This document shows positions 1 through 8,025 of a stretch of DNA of 59,432 bases, piece by piece (within the stretch, counting starts at the first letter, position 1; every line of letters begins with the position of its first letter). The stretch is from NCBI GenBank assembly GCA_945901245.1, contig CAMDKY010000006.1:1-59432 (forward strand). The letters are read 5' to 3'. Below the pieces are notes generated by a model. The model did no database searches. It worked only from the letters and a program-made list of their open reading frames with translations, and was not told the origin of the DNA. Position numbers and translations under genes: made by a program. This DNA comes from Polynucleobacter meluiroseus. Lineage in GTDB: Bacteria; Pseudomonadota; Gammaproteobacteria; Burkholderiales; Burkholderiaceae.

Positions 1-89
1 CTAGCGACATCTGTGGCTGAATGACCTTTTTCAAGAATTTGTTTAACCGCCTCTAATTTGAACTCAGTTGTGTATTTGGTTCGCTTCAT
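1..89 (-). CDS. IS3-family transposase OrfA, N-terminal fragment (runs off window)
   Basis: The reverse strand reads from an ATG at 89 as MKRTKYTTEFKLEAVKQILE and continues GHSATDVA to the window edge. This is the typical start of the helix-turn-helix OrfA protein of IS3-family elements (MKR-x-[RK]-Y-[TS]-x-EFK-x-EAV). A GGGAG ribosome binding site sits just before the ATG. Only about 29 codons are in the window, so neither completeness nor the OrfB partner can be judged. Family assignment is confident; activity is unknown. Confidence 0.8.
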   Translation of the reverse strand, partial: MKRTKYTTEFKLEAVKQILEKGHSATDVA

Positions 90-149
90 AACTACTCCCT
101 TGATTCATTGTTGACAATATTAACTGTCTACTGAATCGGGGGAATGCCA
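1..149 (-). mobile_element. End of an IS3-type insertion sequence
   Basis: The sequence upstream of the transposase start (90 to about 149) should carry the left terminal inverted repeat of the element. On the reverse strand it contains CCCCCGATTCAGTAGACAGT, which resembles the CCCC...GACAGT pattern of IS3/IS150-type ends. The exact tip and any target-site duplication cannot be fixed without the other end. Confidence 0.4.
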
Positions 150-270
150 ATTCCAATAAGTATTAACCAAAAAGTTATTCATCAGTCGTTTATAGAGTGC
201 GTTACACACCGTTACAGCGTTACAAATTATGGTCGCCCAAATGCGTGGGCTAGACATTAAGGAATAACTT

Positions 271-519
271 ATGGCAAAGCAATCAAAAAATATAGTGCTG
301 ACATCAGAGGAAACAATGGAATTATCAGCGCTGTGGAATGTAGTGGAAAATAAAGTAGACGCCCAAAGCAATCGCTTTGTAAAGCTCAGGTTAGCAATGC
401 CTGGGGGAAGGGCAGTTTTTACTAAAACACAGCTGTTAATGACGGCATCCAACCTAGCGATTAACAATGTGACGCCACCCGCATGGATGTTTGGTGCGTT
501 GAATCTAGCGGGGGAATAA
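271..519 (+). CDS. Small hypothetical protein, 82 aa
   Basis: No family was recognised. The ORF has an AAGGAAT ribosome binding site a few bases before the ATG. Its stop codon overlaps the start of the next gene by one base (TAATG), which suggests translational coupling. The protein is mixed polar and hydrophobic, with no signal peptide, membrane segment or Cys pair. Three GTTACA motifs lie upstream at 201-225 and could be an operator. It sits in the accessory island next to an IS3 end, so it is probably mobile-element cargo. Confidence 0.5.
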   Translation: MAKQSKNIVLTSEETMELSALWNVVENKVDAQSNRFVKLRLAMPGGRAVFTKTQLLMTASNLAINNVTPPAWMFGALNLAGE

Positions 520-818
520 TGAGACCAATCAATTGCCCCCGTTATCAACGTTGTAGTGCTGCAATCTGCCCACTTTGGAAGCCAGTACTAGAGCAAAAAA
601 TGCTCAAATCAGAGCGAGTCTGTGGTGTACTTTTGGAATACCAAAAGCCGCAATCCCAGACAATTTTGATAACCCACTATGGTAGCGAGCTACTCAAGAT
701 CATGGCCCAGGCTACCAAAGACATCCAATCCCATGGCGGGTACCTGCTTAGATCCGCACTTGACCGGGCTGCAAACACCAACAGCCGTCTTGCTGTAACA
801 GCCCAGCTGAAAACCTGA
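519..818 (+). CDS. Small Cys-motif protein, copy 1 (99 aa)
   Basis: I chose the ATG at 519 because it overlaps the previous stop codon (TAATG) and because the protein from there aligns with the product at 6808-7149. Both share an N-terminal Cys cluster (C-x6-CSA-x2-CP), a central hydrophobic stretch beginning with VCG or PCC (LLE), and a C-terminal motif RAANT-x-SR. The Cys pattern suggests metal binding or disulfide formation, but no named family was recognised. A longer in-frame start at 483 would run inside the upstream gene and is less likely. Having two diverged copies in one island is evidence that it encodes a real protein. Confidence 0.6.
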   Translation: MRPINCPRYQRCSAAICPLWKPVLEQKMLKSERVCGVLLEYQKPQSQTILITHYGSELLKIMAQATKDIQSHGGYLLRSALDRAANTNSRLAVTAQLKT

Positions 819-997
819 CAGGCTAGATGCGGGCGTGTAAGGGTTAACTTGGTCTTGGACTGGATGTTTTGCCCCTTTGCACCAACTGTTCACAACTAGG
901 CACACGCTAGAACCAGGCATGTTCTAAAAAATAAACAACCGTATCGACAACTCACATACCCATTGAACTTCAATCCCTTAAAAAATAAGGAATCAAT

Positions 998-1270
998 ATG
1001 CAAATACGTACTAAAAAACGCAACAAACTAACCCAAAATGCTGAATTAGCTGAACTAGCCTTTCAACTACACCAGGGCGCCGCGCGATTACGGCGCACTT
1101 TAATGGAAATTAACATTCCTGCCGCCTACCGTGAAAAGCTGGGTCGTAGGATCTTTGACTGGGTCAATCAGGCCCAACTGCTTGGCACTGAGCTTTCCCC
1201 GCCGAATGAAGATGCGTTTCTATCGATTGAAACCACTGAAATGGAGTGTGAAAAGCTAGGAGTGTTCTGA
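998..1270 (+). CDS. Small hypothetical protein, 90 aa
   Basis: An AAGGAAT ribosome binding site precedes the ATG by six bases. The protein is basic at its N terminus (RTKKRNK), then predicted helical with an acidic C-terminal tail. It has no recognisable motif, signal peptide or membrane segment. It follows the small Cys protein by 180 bp on the same strand and probably belongs to the same cargo block. Function unknown. Confidence 0.5.
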   Translation: MQIRTKKRNKLTQNAELAELAFQLHQGAARLRRTLMEINIPAAYREKLGRRIFDWVNQAQLLGTELSPPNEDAFLSIETTEMECEKLGVF

Positions 1271-1439
1271 TTTTGACTCAAAAAAAACTACGGCATTTCT
1301 ACATCGGCCAGACTTCTATGGCTTGTAATTTCCAAAAAAATTGCCGAACTCAGCTTTTCTCAGAGACTCATAAGTACCCATCCCTGGCACTTTGAAATGA
1401 CGTGGTCCATAAATAAAAACAGGGCCCTACTGGATCGCC
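1271..1439. other. Gene-free stretch between the 90-aa gene and the terminator
   Basis: No ORF with a credible start and no stable hairpin with a T tract was seen here. The stretch separates rightward small genes from the convergent leftward giant gene, so it holds both 3' ends. Confidence 0.4.
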
Positions 1440-1475
1440 AAAGAAAAAAACACCGCCTTTAAGGGGCGGTGTTTA
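1440..1475 (-). terminator. Intrinsic terminator of giant surface-protein gene 1 (module copy A)
   Basis: A perfect 10-bp stem (AAACACCGCC at 1448-1457 paired with GGCGGTGTTT at 1465-1474) has a 7-base loop. On the minus strand a T-rich run follows. A second hairpin (AACCCAC/GTGGGTT, 1508-1529) lies between the stop codon and this terminator. The whole unit is repeated at 9301-9408 and 9645-9752. Confidence 0.85.
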
Positions 1476-1545
1476 ACTTGATACATATTAATTACTAGGT
1501 TTACTGCAACCCACGGTGCTCTGTGGGTTTCTCTTATTAAGGAGA

Positions 1546-4287
1546 TTAGGCTACGCCAAGAATGATACCTGTAATAGCAGCACCTGCAGCTAGTGGAGTG
1601 CCAGTCAACTGAACAGCAAAGTCAGATGCAGCGATTACGTTTGTTGCACCAGTTGTTTCAACATAAACATACTCATTGCCACCATAGATAAATACAACAG
1701 TACCACGATCAGTTGTATTTGCAGTAGCAGCAGCATTAAATGCGTTTACTAACGATGACTGACTAGAATAATCTTGAACAGTTGCGACGCCACTTACAGC
1801 AATTTGGTTGCCAAGAATAATGCTATCAACATTATTAAGGTTGGTTGAGAAATCAGAAATAGTTGCCCAGGTTACAGTAGATGCATTTCCAACAACAGAT
1901 TGTGGCTTGAGGAAGAAATATGTATCGGCTCCTGTACCGCCAGTTATTTGATCTGCACCGCCACCACCAACAATAATGTCATTACCTGAGCCGCCAACAA
2001 TGATATCTGCCGCTGCTGTACCTGCTGTACCTGCTGTAGGCGTAGCAATTACACCAGTTGCAGCACCCGCGTTAACTACAGTAATTGCAGCTAAGTCGCC
2101 ATCTGTCAAGCTGGTTACAGTTACAACCCCCAAAGCTGAAGTAGCAGTGACCAATCCTTTTAGCGAAGCATTTGCATTAATTGCTGTTGTCAAAGCTGTA
2201 GCATCTGCTGTAGCATCTGCGCCGCCAGTAAAGCCGACGGTAACTCCATTAATCATTACTGAGCCAGCTGCAGCAGCAACGTGTGTCAAGGTAATTGTTT
2301 GAACTTCTTTTGTGCCTTGGTTGTCTGCATAAATAATATCAGCGCCACCATTGCCATTAATTGTGTCAATACCTGTACCGCCAGTGATCGTATCCGCACC
2401 AGTACCGCCATTAATGCTGTTAGCAACCGATGAAGAACCTCTTAATACGTTAGTACCTGCAGTTGCTGTCATTGTTACACCTGCAACAGCTGCCGCAAAG
2501 TTCAATGTATCACCACCAATAGTAGAACCAGTTACTGTTGATGCAGCGACTAATGCATCTGATGTAAAGGTTACGCCGCCGCGAGTAATCAAGCCACTCG
2601 CATTAAACGTTGTCAAAGCAGTACCTGCTGTATGAGTCAGTGCAACGCCGTTATTACCAGACAGGTTAATTGTCTGAACAGCAGCATTGGTCAATGTCAA
2701 TGTAGCTAAGTTAGCAGTTGTTGCTGTCGTGTCATTAACAACAATGTTGATTGTCTCAACGCCTGGGGTTGTTAATGTTCCAAAGCCACGAACGCCGCCA
2801 GACAAGTTGCCATTCATGCTGAATGTCAATGTGTCGCTTCCTCCATTGATTGCATTGGTTGTAACAGCCGTTTGGTTGGTTGCGTTATATGTCATGGCAA
2901 TTGTTGTGCCAGATGCAACGCCACTCAATACTTGAGTAGTTCCAGCCATCTCTAAATTCACTCTATTAAAAGTACCAAAGCTTGATAGAGAAATTGTGGA
3001 GTTACCGGCAACGCCAGCATTTAAAGTTTCAAAGCCAGTTACAGCTGCTTTAAATGCTGCAGCAGTTGCTGCTGTACCAGTAATCGTTGCTGCATCAGCG
3101 TTGGCTAAAACGAGAACGTCAGCTGTGCCTGTGCCGCCATTAATAGAGCCGCCAGTACCTAAAGCTGTTACTGAAACAGTTGCTTGGTTAGTACCACCAC
3201 CTAAGTTTATTGCTTTTGTTGTTGCACCAACAGAAATAAAATCGTTACCAGCGCCACCAGTGAAGGCTGCGGCAGCATTTAAAGTGAAATTATTATTTGT
3301 TGTGCCAACTAATCCATTTGTTGCTGTAGCCAAAACGGCTGTTGAGCCTGTTGTGTTAATGCTAGTAATGGTTGCAAAAGCAGCATTTGAAAGGTCAACT
3401 GTTACACCACCAGCACCAGAAACAACCACACTTGTCAATGCTACAGAAGCAGTGTCAACAGTTAAGGCATTTGACTTTGTACCGCCAATGTTTAAGGTTG
3501 TAGCAACTGCACCAGAAACTGATGTTGTTGCAACAGCTGTTGTGTTAACGGTAATTGTTGTGGCTTTAGCGACTGTTACCAAGCCAACAGTTTGAGCGCC
3601 AGTAACATTCAGCGTAGCGGATGTTGCTGTTGCATCTGTAATGGCTGCAACACCAGCAGTACCAGTTGCATTAATTGTCAGGGCACGTGTGCCAGCTGAC
3701 GCATTGATTGTTGTTGCTGTTGCGTCTGCGCCAACTGTATCGCTAATATTAAGTGTAGTTATGGCATTGCCTTCAATGGTAATAACTTCTGCTCCGCCAA
3801 CGCCGTTACCTGCAGATCCACCAACTGTTACTGTGTTGAGTGTGCTGCCCCTTGCTGTGCCAGTGCCAGTATCAGTGACTGTAATTCCAAGAAACTTTGT
3901 AGCACCGGTACTAACAACAGAAATTGTTTTTGCGCTATTTAAGGTAACGCTTGCTGCAGCAGCAGTTTGTGCTAGTCCAGACTCAAGGACTGTAAAGTTT
4001 TGAACACCAGTACCAAATGTGGTGTCTGTCACTGTGACGCCAATACTTGTTGCGGCAGCAGCGGCAGCACGGTTAAGTGCAACTGTACCCAAACCGGTTA
4101 ACGTAGCGCTACCAGGCAATGATGCGGCGCCGAATGCGGCTGCTGTTGTGTCAGTAATGTTCAGTCTTGCATTTCCGTTACCGGTAATTGTGTCAAAAGG
4201 CGTCAAAGTAGCGCCAGTTCCCAAAATACCGTTAACAACACCGCCTGTACCTGGGGTGAATGTGTCTACGCCGGTCGTGAGTGACAT
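1546..4287 (-). CDS. Large surface-layer-like protein with RTX-type repeats (913 aa)
   Basis: The protein is dominated by Ala, Thr, Gly, Val and Asn, has no Cys, and is built of repeated beta-strand-like segments, as in S-layer and large adhesin proteins secreted by type I systems. Two blocks of glycine/aspartate nonapeptide repeats (GGTGADTITGG-like near residue 650, GGSGNDIIVGGGGAD near 780) match calcium-binding hemolysin-type repeats. There is no Sec signal peptide, so an uncleaved C-terminal type I secretion signal is likely. The N terminus (MSLTTGVDT) matches the start of the second giant protein. No strong Shine-Dalgarno was seen. No secretion ABC transporter is in the window. Paired direct repeats upstream suggest regulated transcription. 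Confidence 0.8.
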   Translation of the reverse strand: MSLTTGVDTFTPGTGGVVNGILGTGATLTPFDTITGNGNARLNITDTTAAAFGAASLPGSATLTGLGTVALNRAAAAAATSIGVTVTDTTFGTGVQNFTVLESGLAQTAAAASVTLNSAKTISVVSTGATKFLGITVTDTGTGTARGSTLNTVTVGGSAGNGVGGAEVITIEGNAITTLNISDTVGADATATTINASAGTRALTINATGTAGVAAITDATATSATLNVTGAQTVGLVTVAKATTITVNTTAVATTSVSGAVATTLNIGGTKSNALTVDTASVALTSVVVSGAGGVTVDLSNAAFATITSINTTGSTAVLATATNGLVGTTNNNFTLNAAAAFTGGAGNDFISVGATTKAINLGGGTNQATVSVTALGTGGSINGGTGTADVLVLANADAATITGTAATAAAFKAAVTGFETLNAGVAGNSTISLSSFGTFNRVNLEMAGTTQVLSGVASGTTIAMTYNATNQTAVTTNAINGGSDTLTFSMNGNLSGGVRGFGTLTTPGVETINIVVNDTTATTANLATLTLTNAAVQTINLSGNNGVALTHTAGTALTTFNASGLITRGGVTFTSDALVAASTVTGSTIGGDTLNFAAAVAGVTMTATAGTNVLRGSSSVANSINGGTGADTITGGTGIDTINGNGGADIIYADNQGTKEVQTITLTHVAAAAGSVMINGVTVGFTGGADATADATALTTAINANASLKGLVTATSALGVVTVTSLTDGDLAAITVVNAGAATGVIATPTAGTAGTAAADIIVGGSGNDIIVGGGGADQITGGTGADTYFFLKPQSVVGNASTVTWATISDFSTNLNNVDSIILGNQIAVSGVATVQDYSSQSSLVNAFNAAATANTTDRGTVVFIYGGNEYVYVETTGATNVIAASDFAVQLTGTPLAAGAAITGIILGVA

Positions 4288-4354
4288 AACTTAGCATTTT
4301 CTAAGTTACTGAATTCACGGTGAAATTGTCATGAATTATTAAACTTTTGCTCAT

Positions 4355-4480
4355 TGCCCATGAGCTGCCCATATTCTGGCGGCGATCTAATGCTGGTAGT
4401 AGGTTATTTTGTGCAAACAATCCCCGGTCATTAACCCTGGTGCGCAGACTTCAATATTGAAATTGCCCACAAGTTGCCCA
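4355..4480 (-). promoter_or_regulatory. Two pairs of 7+4 direct repeats upstream of giant gene 1
   Basis: TGCCCAT occurs at 4355 and 4366, and TTGCCCA at 4463 and 4474. Both pairs have exactly 11-bp spacing and the pairs lie about 108 bp apart. On the transcribed strand the half-site reads ATGGGCA or similar. The near pair ends about 13 bases before a TAATAAT sequence that could be a -10 box, the position expected for an activator replacing a -35. The 7+4 geometry is that of PhoB/OmpR-type response-regulator sites. Function is inferred. Confidence 0.45.
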
Positions 4481-4500
4481 TGAGGCATAGCTTGTCTATA

Positions 4501-4806
4501 TTAAGCCGCAGCCCGTTGTTTAGTAACCTTGAGGGGTTTGAAATGAATTTCAATTGCAGAGTTTGTTGCCACAGCAAATTTTTGCAAAGTGCGCATGGAG
4601 GGTAATGTTTTTCCACTCTCTAGCCTGGCTACTGCGGACTGGGAGGTATCCATCAGTTCAGCAATATCCTCTTGTGAAAGTCCACTTTGAATACGGGCTT
4701 CAATTAGCTTACGAGCCAACTCAAATTCAGCCTGCGATTCTTCATAGGCTGCTTTAAAGCCCTTTTCCTTCATCCAGCGATTTTTTAAAGTTGCAATCTT
4801 TGTCAT
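4501..4806 (-). CDS. higA: HigA-like XRE antitoxin (101 aa)
   Basis: A Cro/C1-type helix-turn-helix occupies about residues 42-90 (SGLSQEDIAELMDTSQSAVA, then RLESGK and PSMRTLQKFA), following a helical N-terminal segment. The ATG overlaps the toxin stop codon (ATGA), so the gene is translationally coupled to the upstream toxin. This is the toxin-first order typical of HigBA-type type II modules. The antitoxin would neutralise the toxin and repress its own promoter. Its stop lies only about 20 bp before the repeats upstream of giant gene 1, and no terminator is visible between them. Confidence 0.85.
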   Translation of the reverse strand: MTKIATLKNRWMKEKGFKAAYEESQAEFELARKLIEARIQSGLSQEDIAELMDTSQSAVARLESGKTLPSMRTLQKFAVATNSAIEIHFKPLKVTKQRAAA

Positions 4807-5135
4807 AGTAGCCCCGCCTCTTTTGCTCTTTGTAACGCAGTTTGTATGGCTGATGCTGGTGTTTTCTCTGTCTTCTTTATAAAAACATGCACAACCACAA
4901 CCCGCTTTCCAGTCGATACTATATAAATACCTCTACCTATTCCGTCTCGACCGCTAACTCGGATTTCCCACAGTTTTTTCCCCAGACTGCGAACGTGTGG
5001 CAACCCAATCTTAGGCAAGCCAAACTCTTCGATTAGGTCTGTAACTCTAATAAAGCGACCTCGCATATCCTGAGGTAGAGCCTCCAGCTCAAAATCGACA
5101 TCTTTATTTAGAGTCTCTACTATCCAAACTGTCAT
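4803..5135 (-). CDS. higB: HigB/RelE-superfamily toxin, Gp49-like (110 aa)
   Basis: The sequence matches the phage-derived Gp49-like branch of RelE/ParE toxins: LWEIRVSGRDGIGRGIYIV, then VVVVHVFIKKTEKTP and a C-terminal helix. Such toxins are usually ribosome-dependent mRNA endonucleases. It is first in a two-gene operon with the XRE antitoxin, overlapping it by four bases. Length is normal for the family. It may stabilise the island. Confidence 0.85.
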   Translation of the reverse strand: MTVWIVETLNKDVDFELEALPQDMRGRFIRVTDLIEEFGLPKIGLPHVRSLGKKLWEIRVSGRDGIGRGIYIVSTGKRVVVVHVFIKKTEKTPASAIQTALQRAKEAGLL

Positions 5136-5174
5136 ATGAAATTATATCAAAAAAGAGATAAATAAAACTTACTT

Positions 5175-5435
5175 TTATCTATTGAACAGCGATTTATCAG
5201 CGGTAATCGTAAAGCCGCCATCGTAGTTGTATTGGTCAATAAGAAGACCGCCGCTTTCAAGCGCCCTAATGATGCCAATAACAGTGTCATGCCTTGGGTT
5301 GATTTTGCCCGTTTCTATACGAGCAATACTTGCGGTGGCTAACTGGGTTTTTTCAGCTAAATCTGCCTGAGACCAGCCTAATATTGCCCTACCGGCACGG
5401 CAAAGTGCGGCAAATGACGCCATCTCAACACTCAT
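5175..5435 (-). CDS. XRE-family transcriptional regulator (86 aa)
   Basis: A helix-turn-helix spans about residues 15-70 (LGWSQADLAEKTQLATASIA, RIETGK), followed by a short C-terminal tail with GLLIDQYNYDGGFTI. The protein is a single compact DNA-binding domain like those of phage and element repressors. It is divergent from the integrase, so the AT-rich region between them probably holds both promoters and its operator. It lies upstream of the HigBA pair on the same strand but about 40 bp away. Confidence 0.75.
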   Translation of the reverse strand: MSVEMASFAALCRAGRAILGWSQADLAEKTQLATASIARIETGKINPRHDTVIGIIRALESGGLLIDQYNYDGGFTITADKSLFNR

Positions 5436-5563
5436 AGGTCTGCCTTAAGTAAAAAAATTGATAACAAGACTGTAAATATCATTTATAATAGCGTCAGTAG
5501 TGTTTAAAATGATTATTAAATATTAAAAAATATACTTTTAGCCTGATTCAATGACATTATACC
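5436..5563. promoter_or_regulatory. AT-rich divergent promoter region of regulator and integrase
   Basis: This 128-bp stretch between two divergent genes is strongly AT-rich. It contains TATAAT at 5484-5489 on the plus strand, with TTGATA upstream at longer than ideal spacing. No clear ribosome binding site precedes the integrase ATG, so its mRNA may be poorly translated or leaderless. Confidence 0.4.
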
Positions 5564-6769
5564 ATGCCTAAGCTCCTGTTTTCAAAGACAATTATTGATG
5601 CAGCTAAATGCCCTTTAGGAATGGCGAAGTTCAACCTACAAGATAGTGGCTGTAAAGGATTAATACTGGAGGTTCGCCCCACTGATTTAAAAGTCTTTGG
5701 CTTGAAATACGTTGATGCCCGAGGTAAGCAGCGCCAAATAAAGTTAGCTGATGCAAGGGATGTGACATTAGCTCAAGCGCGCCAACTGGCAGATCAATTC
5801 CGTAGCCAAATAGCTATGGGAGAAGATCCATTAGCCAAGCGCGCCGACCTCAAGAAAGTCCCCAAGTTATTAACGTTTTCATTTGAATCGTATATACCGT
5901 TTGTGCAAGGTTACAAGCGCTCATGGAAGTGCGATCTAGGATTATTGAATAACCACGTTCTACCCATTTTTGGCAGTAAGTATTTGGATGAGATATCCAA
6001 GCAGGACATTATTAAGTTCATAGCAGTGCATCGAACAACGCATGCTCCTGGCAGCGTCAACCGCATCATCATTTTGCTCCGTTACATGTTCAATCTAGCA
6101 ATTAGATGGGAGATTGCTGGGCTGACAAAAAATCCAACTTCAGGCATTCCCTTGCTGGAAGAGCTAAATAAGAAAGAACGTTTCCTTTCTAAAGAAGAAA
6201 CAGAGCGTCTCTATGGAGTACTAAAGGGTAGTGATAATGCCCTCCTGCAATACATCATCCCCATGCTCATATTGACTGGCGCAAGAAAGATGGAGGTGTT
6301 AACCGCTCGCTGGGAAGACCTTGATATTCAAAAGCGTCAGTGGCGTATTCCGATTACTAAAGCAGGTCGGCCGCGGTATGTGCCACTCTCCAGCGGTGTA
6401 ATCCATCTACTTTCTAATGTGCCGCACAAAGTTGGCAATCCATGGGTCTTTCCTAATCCCAAAACGGGTAAGCCTTATGTCTCCATCTTTAATTCATGGA
6501 ATGCTGCTCGGATCGCAGCAGGACTGGCAGATGTCCGCTGTCACGATTTACGTCATTCTTTCGCGTCCTTTTTGGTTAATGCAGGTCGCTCCTTATATGA
6601 GGTCCAGCGCATCCTCGGACACACCCAAATCAAGACCACCCAGCGCTATGCGCACCTCTCTCAAGACACCTTACTCGATGCTGTGAATGCGGCCTCGGAT
6701 ATGGCAGGTTCGATGGTCTATGCTGTTGCGCCAGTAAAACCGGATCAGCTCGGGTACCGCAATGTATAA
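5564..6769 (+). CDS. int: Tyrosine recombinase / integrase (401 aa)
   Basis: The N terminus is the arm-binding domain common in genomic-island integrases (about residues 1-95). A SAM-like core-binding domain (about 105-195) and a C-terminal catalytic domain follow. All catalytic residues are visible: R241 (TGARKMEV), K266 (ITKAGRPRYVPL), H327 and R330 (HDLRHSFAS), H353 (LGHTQIKTTQ) and nucleophile Y362 (RYAHLS). It looks intact. It should integrate and excise the surrounding element. No flanking att repeat could be identified, and there is no tRNA gene nearby. It is divergent from an XRE regulator. Confidence 0.95.
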   Translation: MPKLLFSKTIIDAAKCPLGMAKFNLQDSGCKGLILEVRPTDLKVFGLKYVDARGKQRQIKLADARDVTLAQARQLADQFRSQIAMGEDPLAKRADLKKVPKLLTFSFESYIPFVQGYKRSWKCDLGLLNNHVLPIFGSKYLDEISKQDIIKFIAVHRTTHAPGSVNRIIILLRYMFNLAIRWEIAGLTKNPTSGIPLLEELNKKERFLSKEETERLYGVLKGSDNALLQYIIPMLILTGARKMEVLTARWEDLDIQKRQWRIPITKAGRPRYVPLSSGVIHLLSNVPHKVGNPWVFPNPKTGKPYVSIFNSWNAARIAAGLADVRCHDLRHSFASFLVNAGRSLYEVQRILGHTQIKTTQRYAHLSQDTLLDAVNAASDMAGSMVYAVAPVKPDQLGYRNV

Positions 6770-6807
6770 GCAGCAAATTTGCCTTACTAACCTACGGAAA
6801 CTAAAAA

Positions 6808-7149
6808 ATGCCTACTCAAAAATCCACCACCCTAAATCAACCCGAACTCTGTTCTAAATTTGAATCATGCAGCGCTACCCTATGCCCAATGGACTTGCAC
6901 CGGACTAAGCGTCACATACACCGAGATGATCCCTGCTGTTTCTTCTTGCTTGAAGTGGCTAAGCCTGGCGGCAAAGAATTAATTTCGATGGGTTATAGCG
7001 AGGAAATGTATCAAATTGCTAGTACGGTATTCCTAGAGGTTGTGGATATGGCATACCCCATCAAAAGAAGCCTTCTAAGGGCGGCAAATACGCCTAGTCG
7101 TATACATTCAGTTGGAAAAGAAGCGGCGCAAGTGGAGGTAGGTATATGA
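6808..7149 (+). CDS. Small Cys-motif protein, copy 2 (113 aa)
   Basis: This is a diverged paralogue of the product at 519-818. Shared features are C-x6-CSA-x2-CP near the N terminus, a following hydrophobic LLE segment, and RAANT-P-SR near the C terminus. The family was not recognised. The gene follows the integrase by 38 bp and overlaps the ParB-domain gene by four bases (ATGA), so the three are likely co-transcribed. The four N-terminal Cys residues may bind a metal; this is inference. Confidence 0.65.
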   Translation: MPTQKSTTLNQPELCSKFESCSATLCPMDLHRTKRHIHRDDPCCFFLLEVAKPGGKELISMGYSEEMYQIASTVFLEVVDMAYPIKRSLLRAANTPSRIHSVGKEAAQVEVGI

Positions 7150-7895
7150 GCTATGAAACTAAAAAGCTGCCGCTCGGTGACATTACTTTGGATTCTGATA
7201 CGCAGCCGCGTGTAGGGCCAAACAAGCATGTTCTTGAATATTTTCAGGATTTAATCTTGTTGAATGGTGTGCGCTTTCCGCCGGTAGTCCTTTTCTATGA
7301 TGGCAGTAAATACTACCTTGCTGATGGCTGGCATCGGTACGAAGCACATCGAATGGCATTTGAGGAAGAAATTACCTGTGACATACATCAAGGTACAAAA
7401 AGAGATGCCATTTTGTACTCCGTTGGTGCAAATGGCAAGCATGGTCTGAATATGACAAATGCTGATAAGCACCGAGCAGTCACAAAGTTATTAAAAGATC
7501 CAGAGTGGTCTAAATGGAGTGATAAAAAGATTGCTAGCACATGCCATGTAACCGCGACATTTGTTGCCAAGCTCAAAAAGTCACTATCAACGGTGGATAG
7601 TGAGAAGCCGCAGGAACGTACCTATACCAATAAACATGGCAGTGTCAGCACCATGAAAATAGACCGAATTGGAAAACGGAGTTCAACGTCATTGCCAGCT
7701 CAAATTCAAACAAGCGATACCGCAGCACAATTGAGTAACCGTGATATCAACACGACTGAAGGCGTTTACCAGCGGATAAAAGAGTTGGAGCTTGAGCTTG
7801 AATTAAAGGATCAGATAATTAGTGGCCTAGAAGCGCAAGTTACAAAATTAAAGGAGCAAATGGGGGTAGGGGATGAAGAATCGCTACCTTTCTGA
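7146..7895 (+). CDS. ParB/Srx N-terminal domain protein (249 aa)
   Basis: The first ~90 residues match the ParB/sulfiredoxin fold: LPLGDITLDSDTQPR, then FPPVVLFYDGSKYYLADGWH with the characteristic G-x-HR element in DGWHRYEA. A helical DNA-binding-like middle follows (NADKHRAVTKLL, IASTCHVTATFVAKL). The last ~40 residues (IKELELELELKDQIISGLEA) are predicted coiled coil. In elements such proteins act as CTP-dependent clamps, partition proteins or regulators. There is no adjacent ParA, so a regulatory or replication-linked role is as likely as partition. It overlaps the preceding gene by four bases. Confidence 0.8.
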   Translation: MSYETKKLPLGDITLDSDTQPRVGPNKHVLEYFQDLILLNGVRFPPVVLFYDGSKYYLADGWHRYEAHRMAFEEEITCDIHQGTKRDAILYSVGANGKHGLNMTNADKHRAVTKLLKDPEWSKWSDKKIASTCHVTATFVAKLKKSLSTVDSEKPQERTYTNKHGSVSTMKIDRIGKRSSTSLPAQIQTSDTAAQLSNRDINTTEGVYQRIKELELELELKDQIISGLEAQVTKLKEQMGVGDEESLPF

Positions 7896-8025
7896 CCCTA
7901 CCCACTCCCACCCACCAATTATGGCCAAGTGAGGACAGTGACCCTATGCATACTATTTTGCAGTTCCGAGGATCTATCTTTGGCATTACGGTAAAAAATT
8001 ACATCATTAATCAACAACTTAAATT

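Noticed and set aside
120-548. 142-aa minus-strand ORF over the first small genes
   Set aside because: It overlaps two plus-strand genes with good ribosome sites and has no recognisable content.
1976-4294. Several long plus-strand ORFs rich in Ala, Pro and Val opposite giant gene 1
   Set aside because: They are antisense shadows of the repetitive Ala/Thr/Gly codons and have no ribosome sites or domain content.
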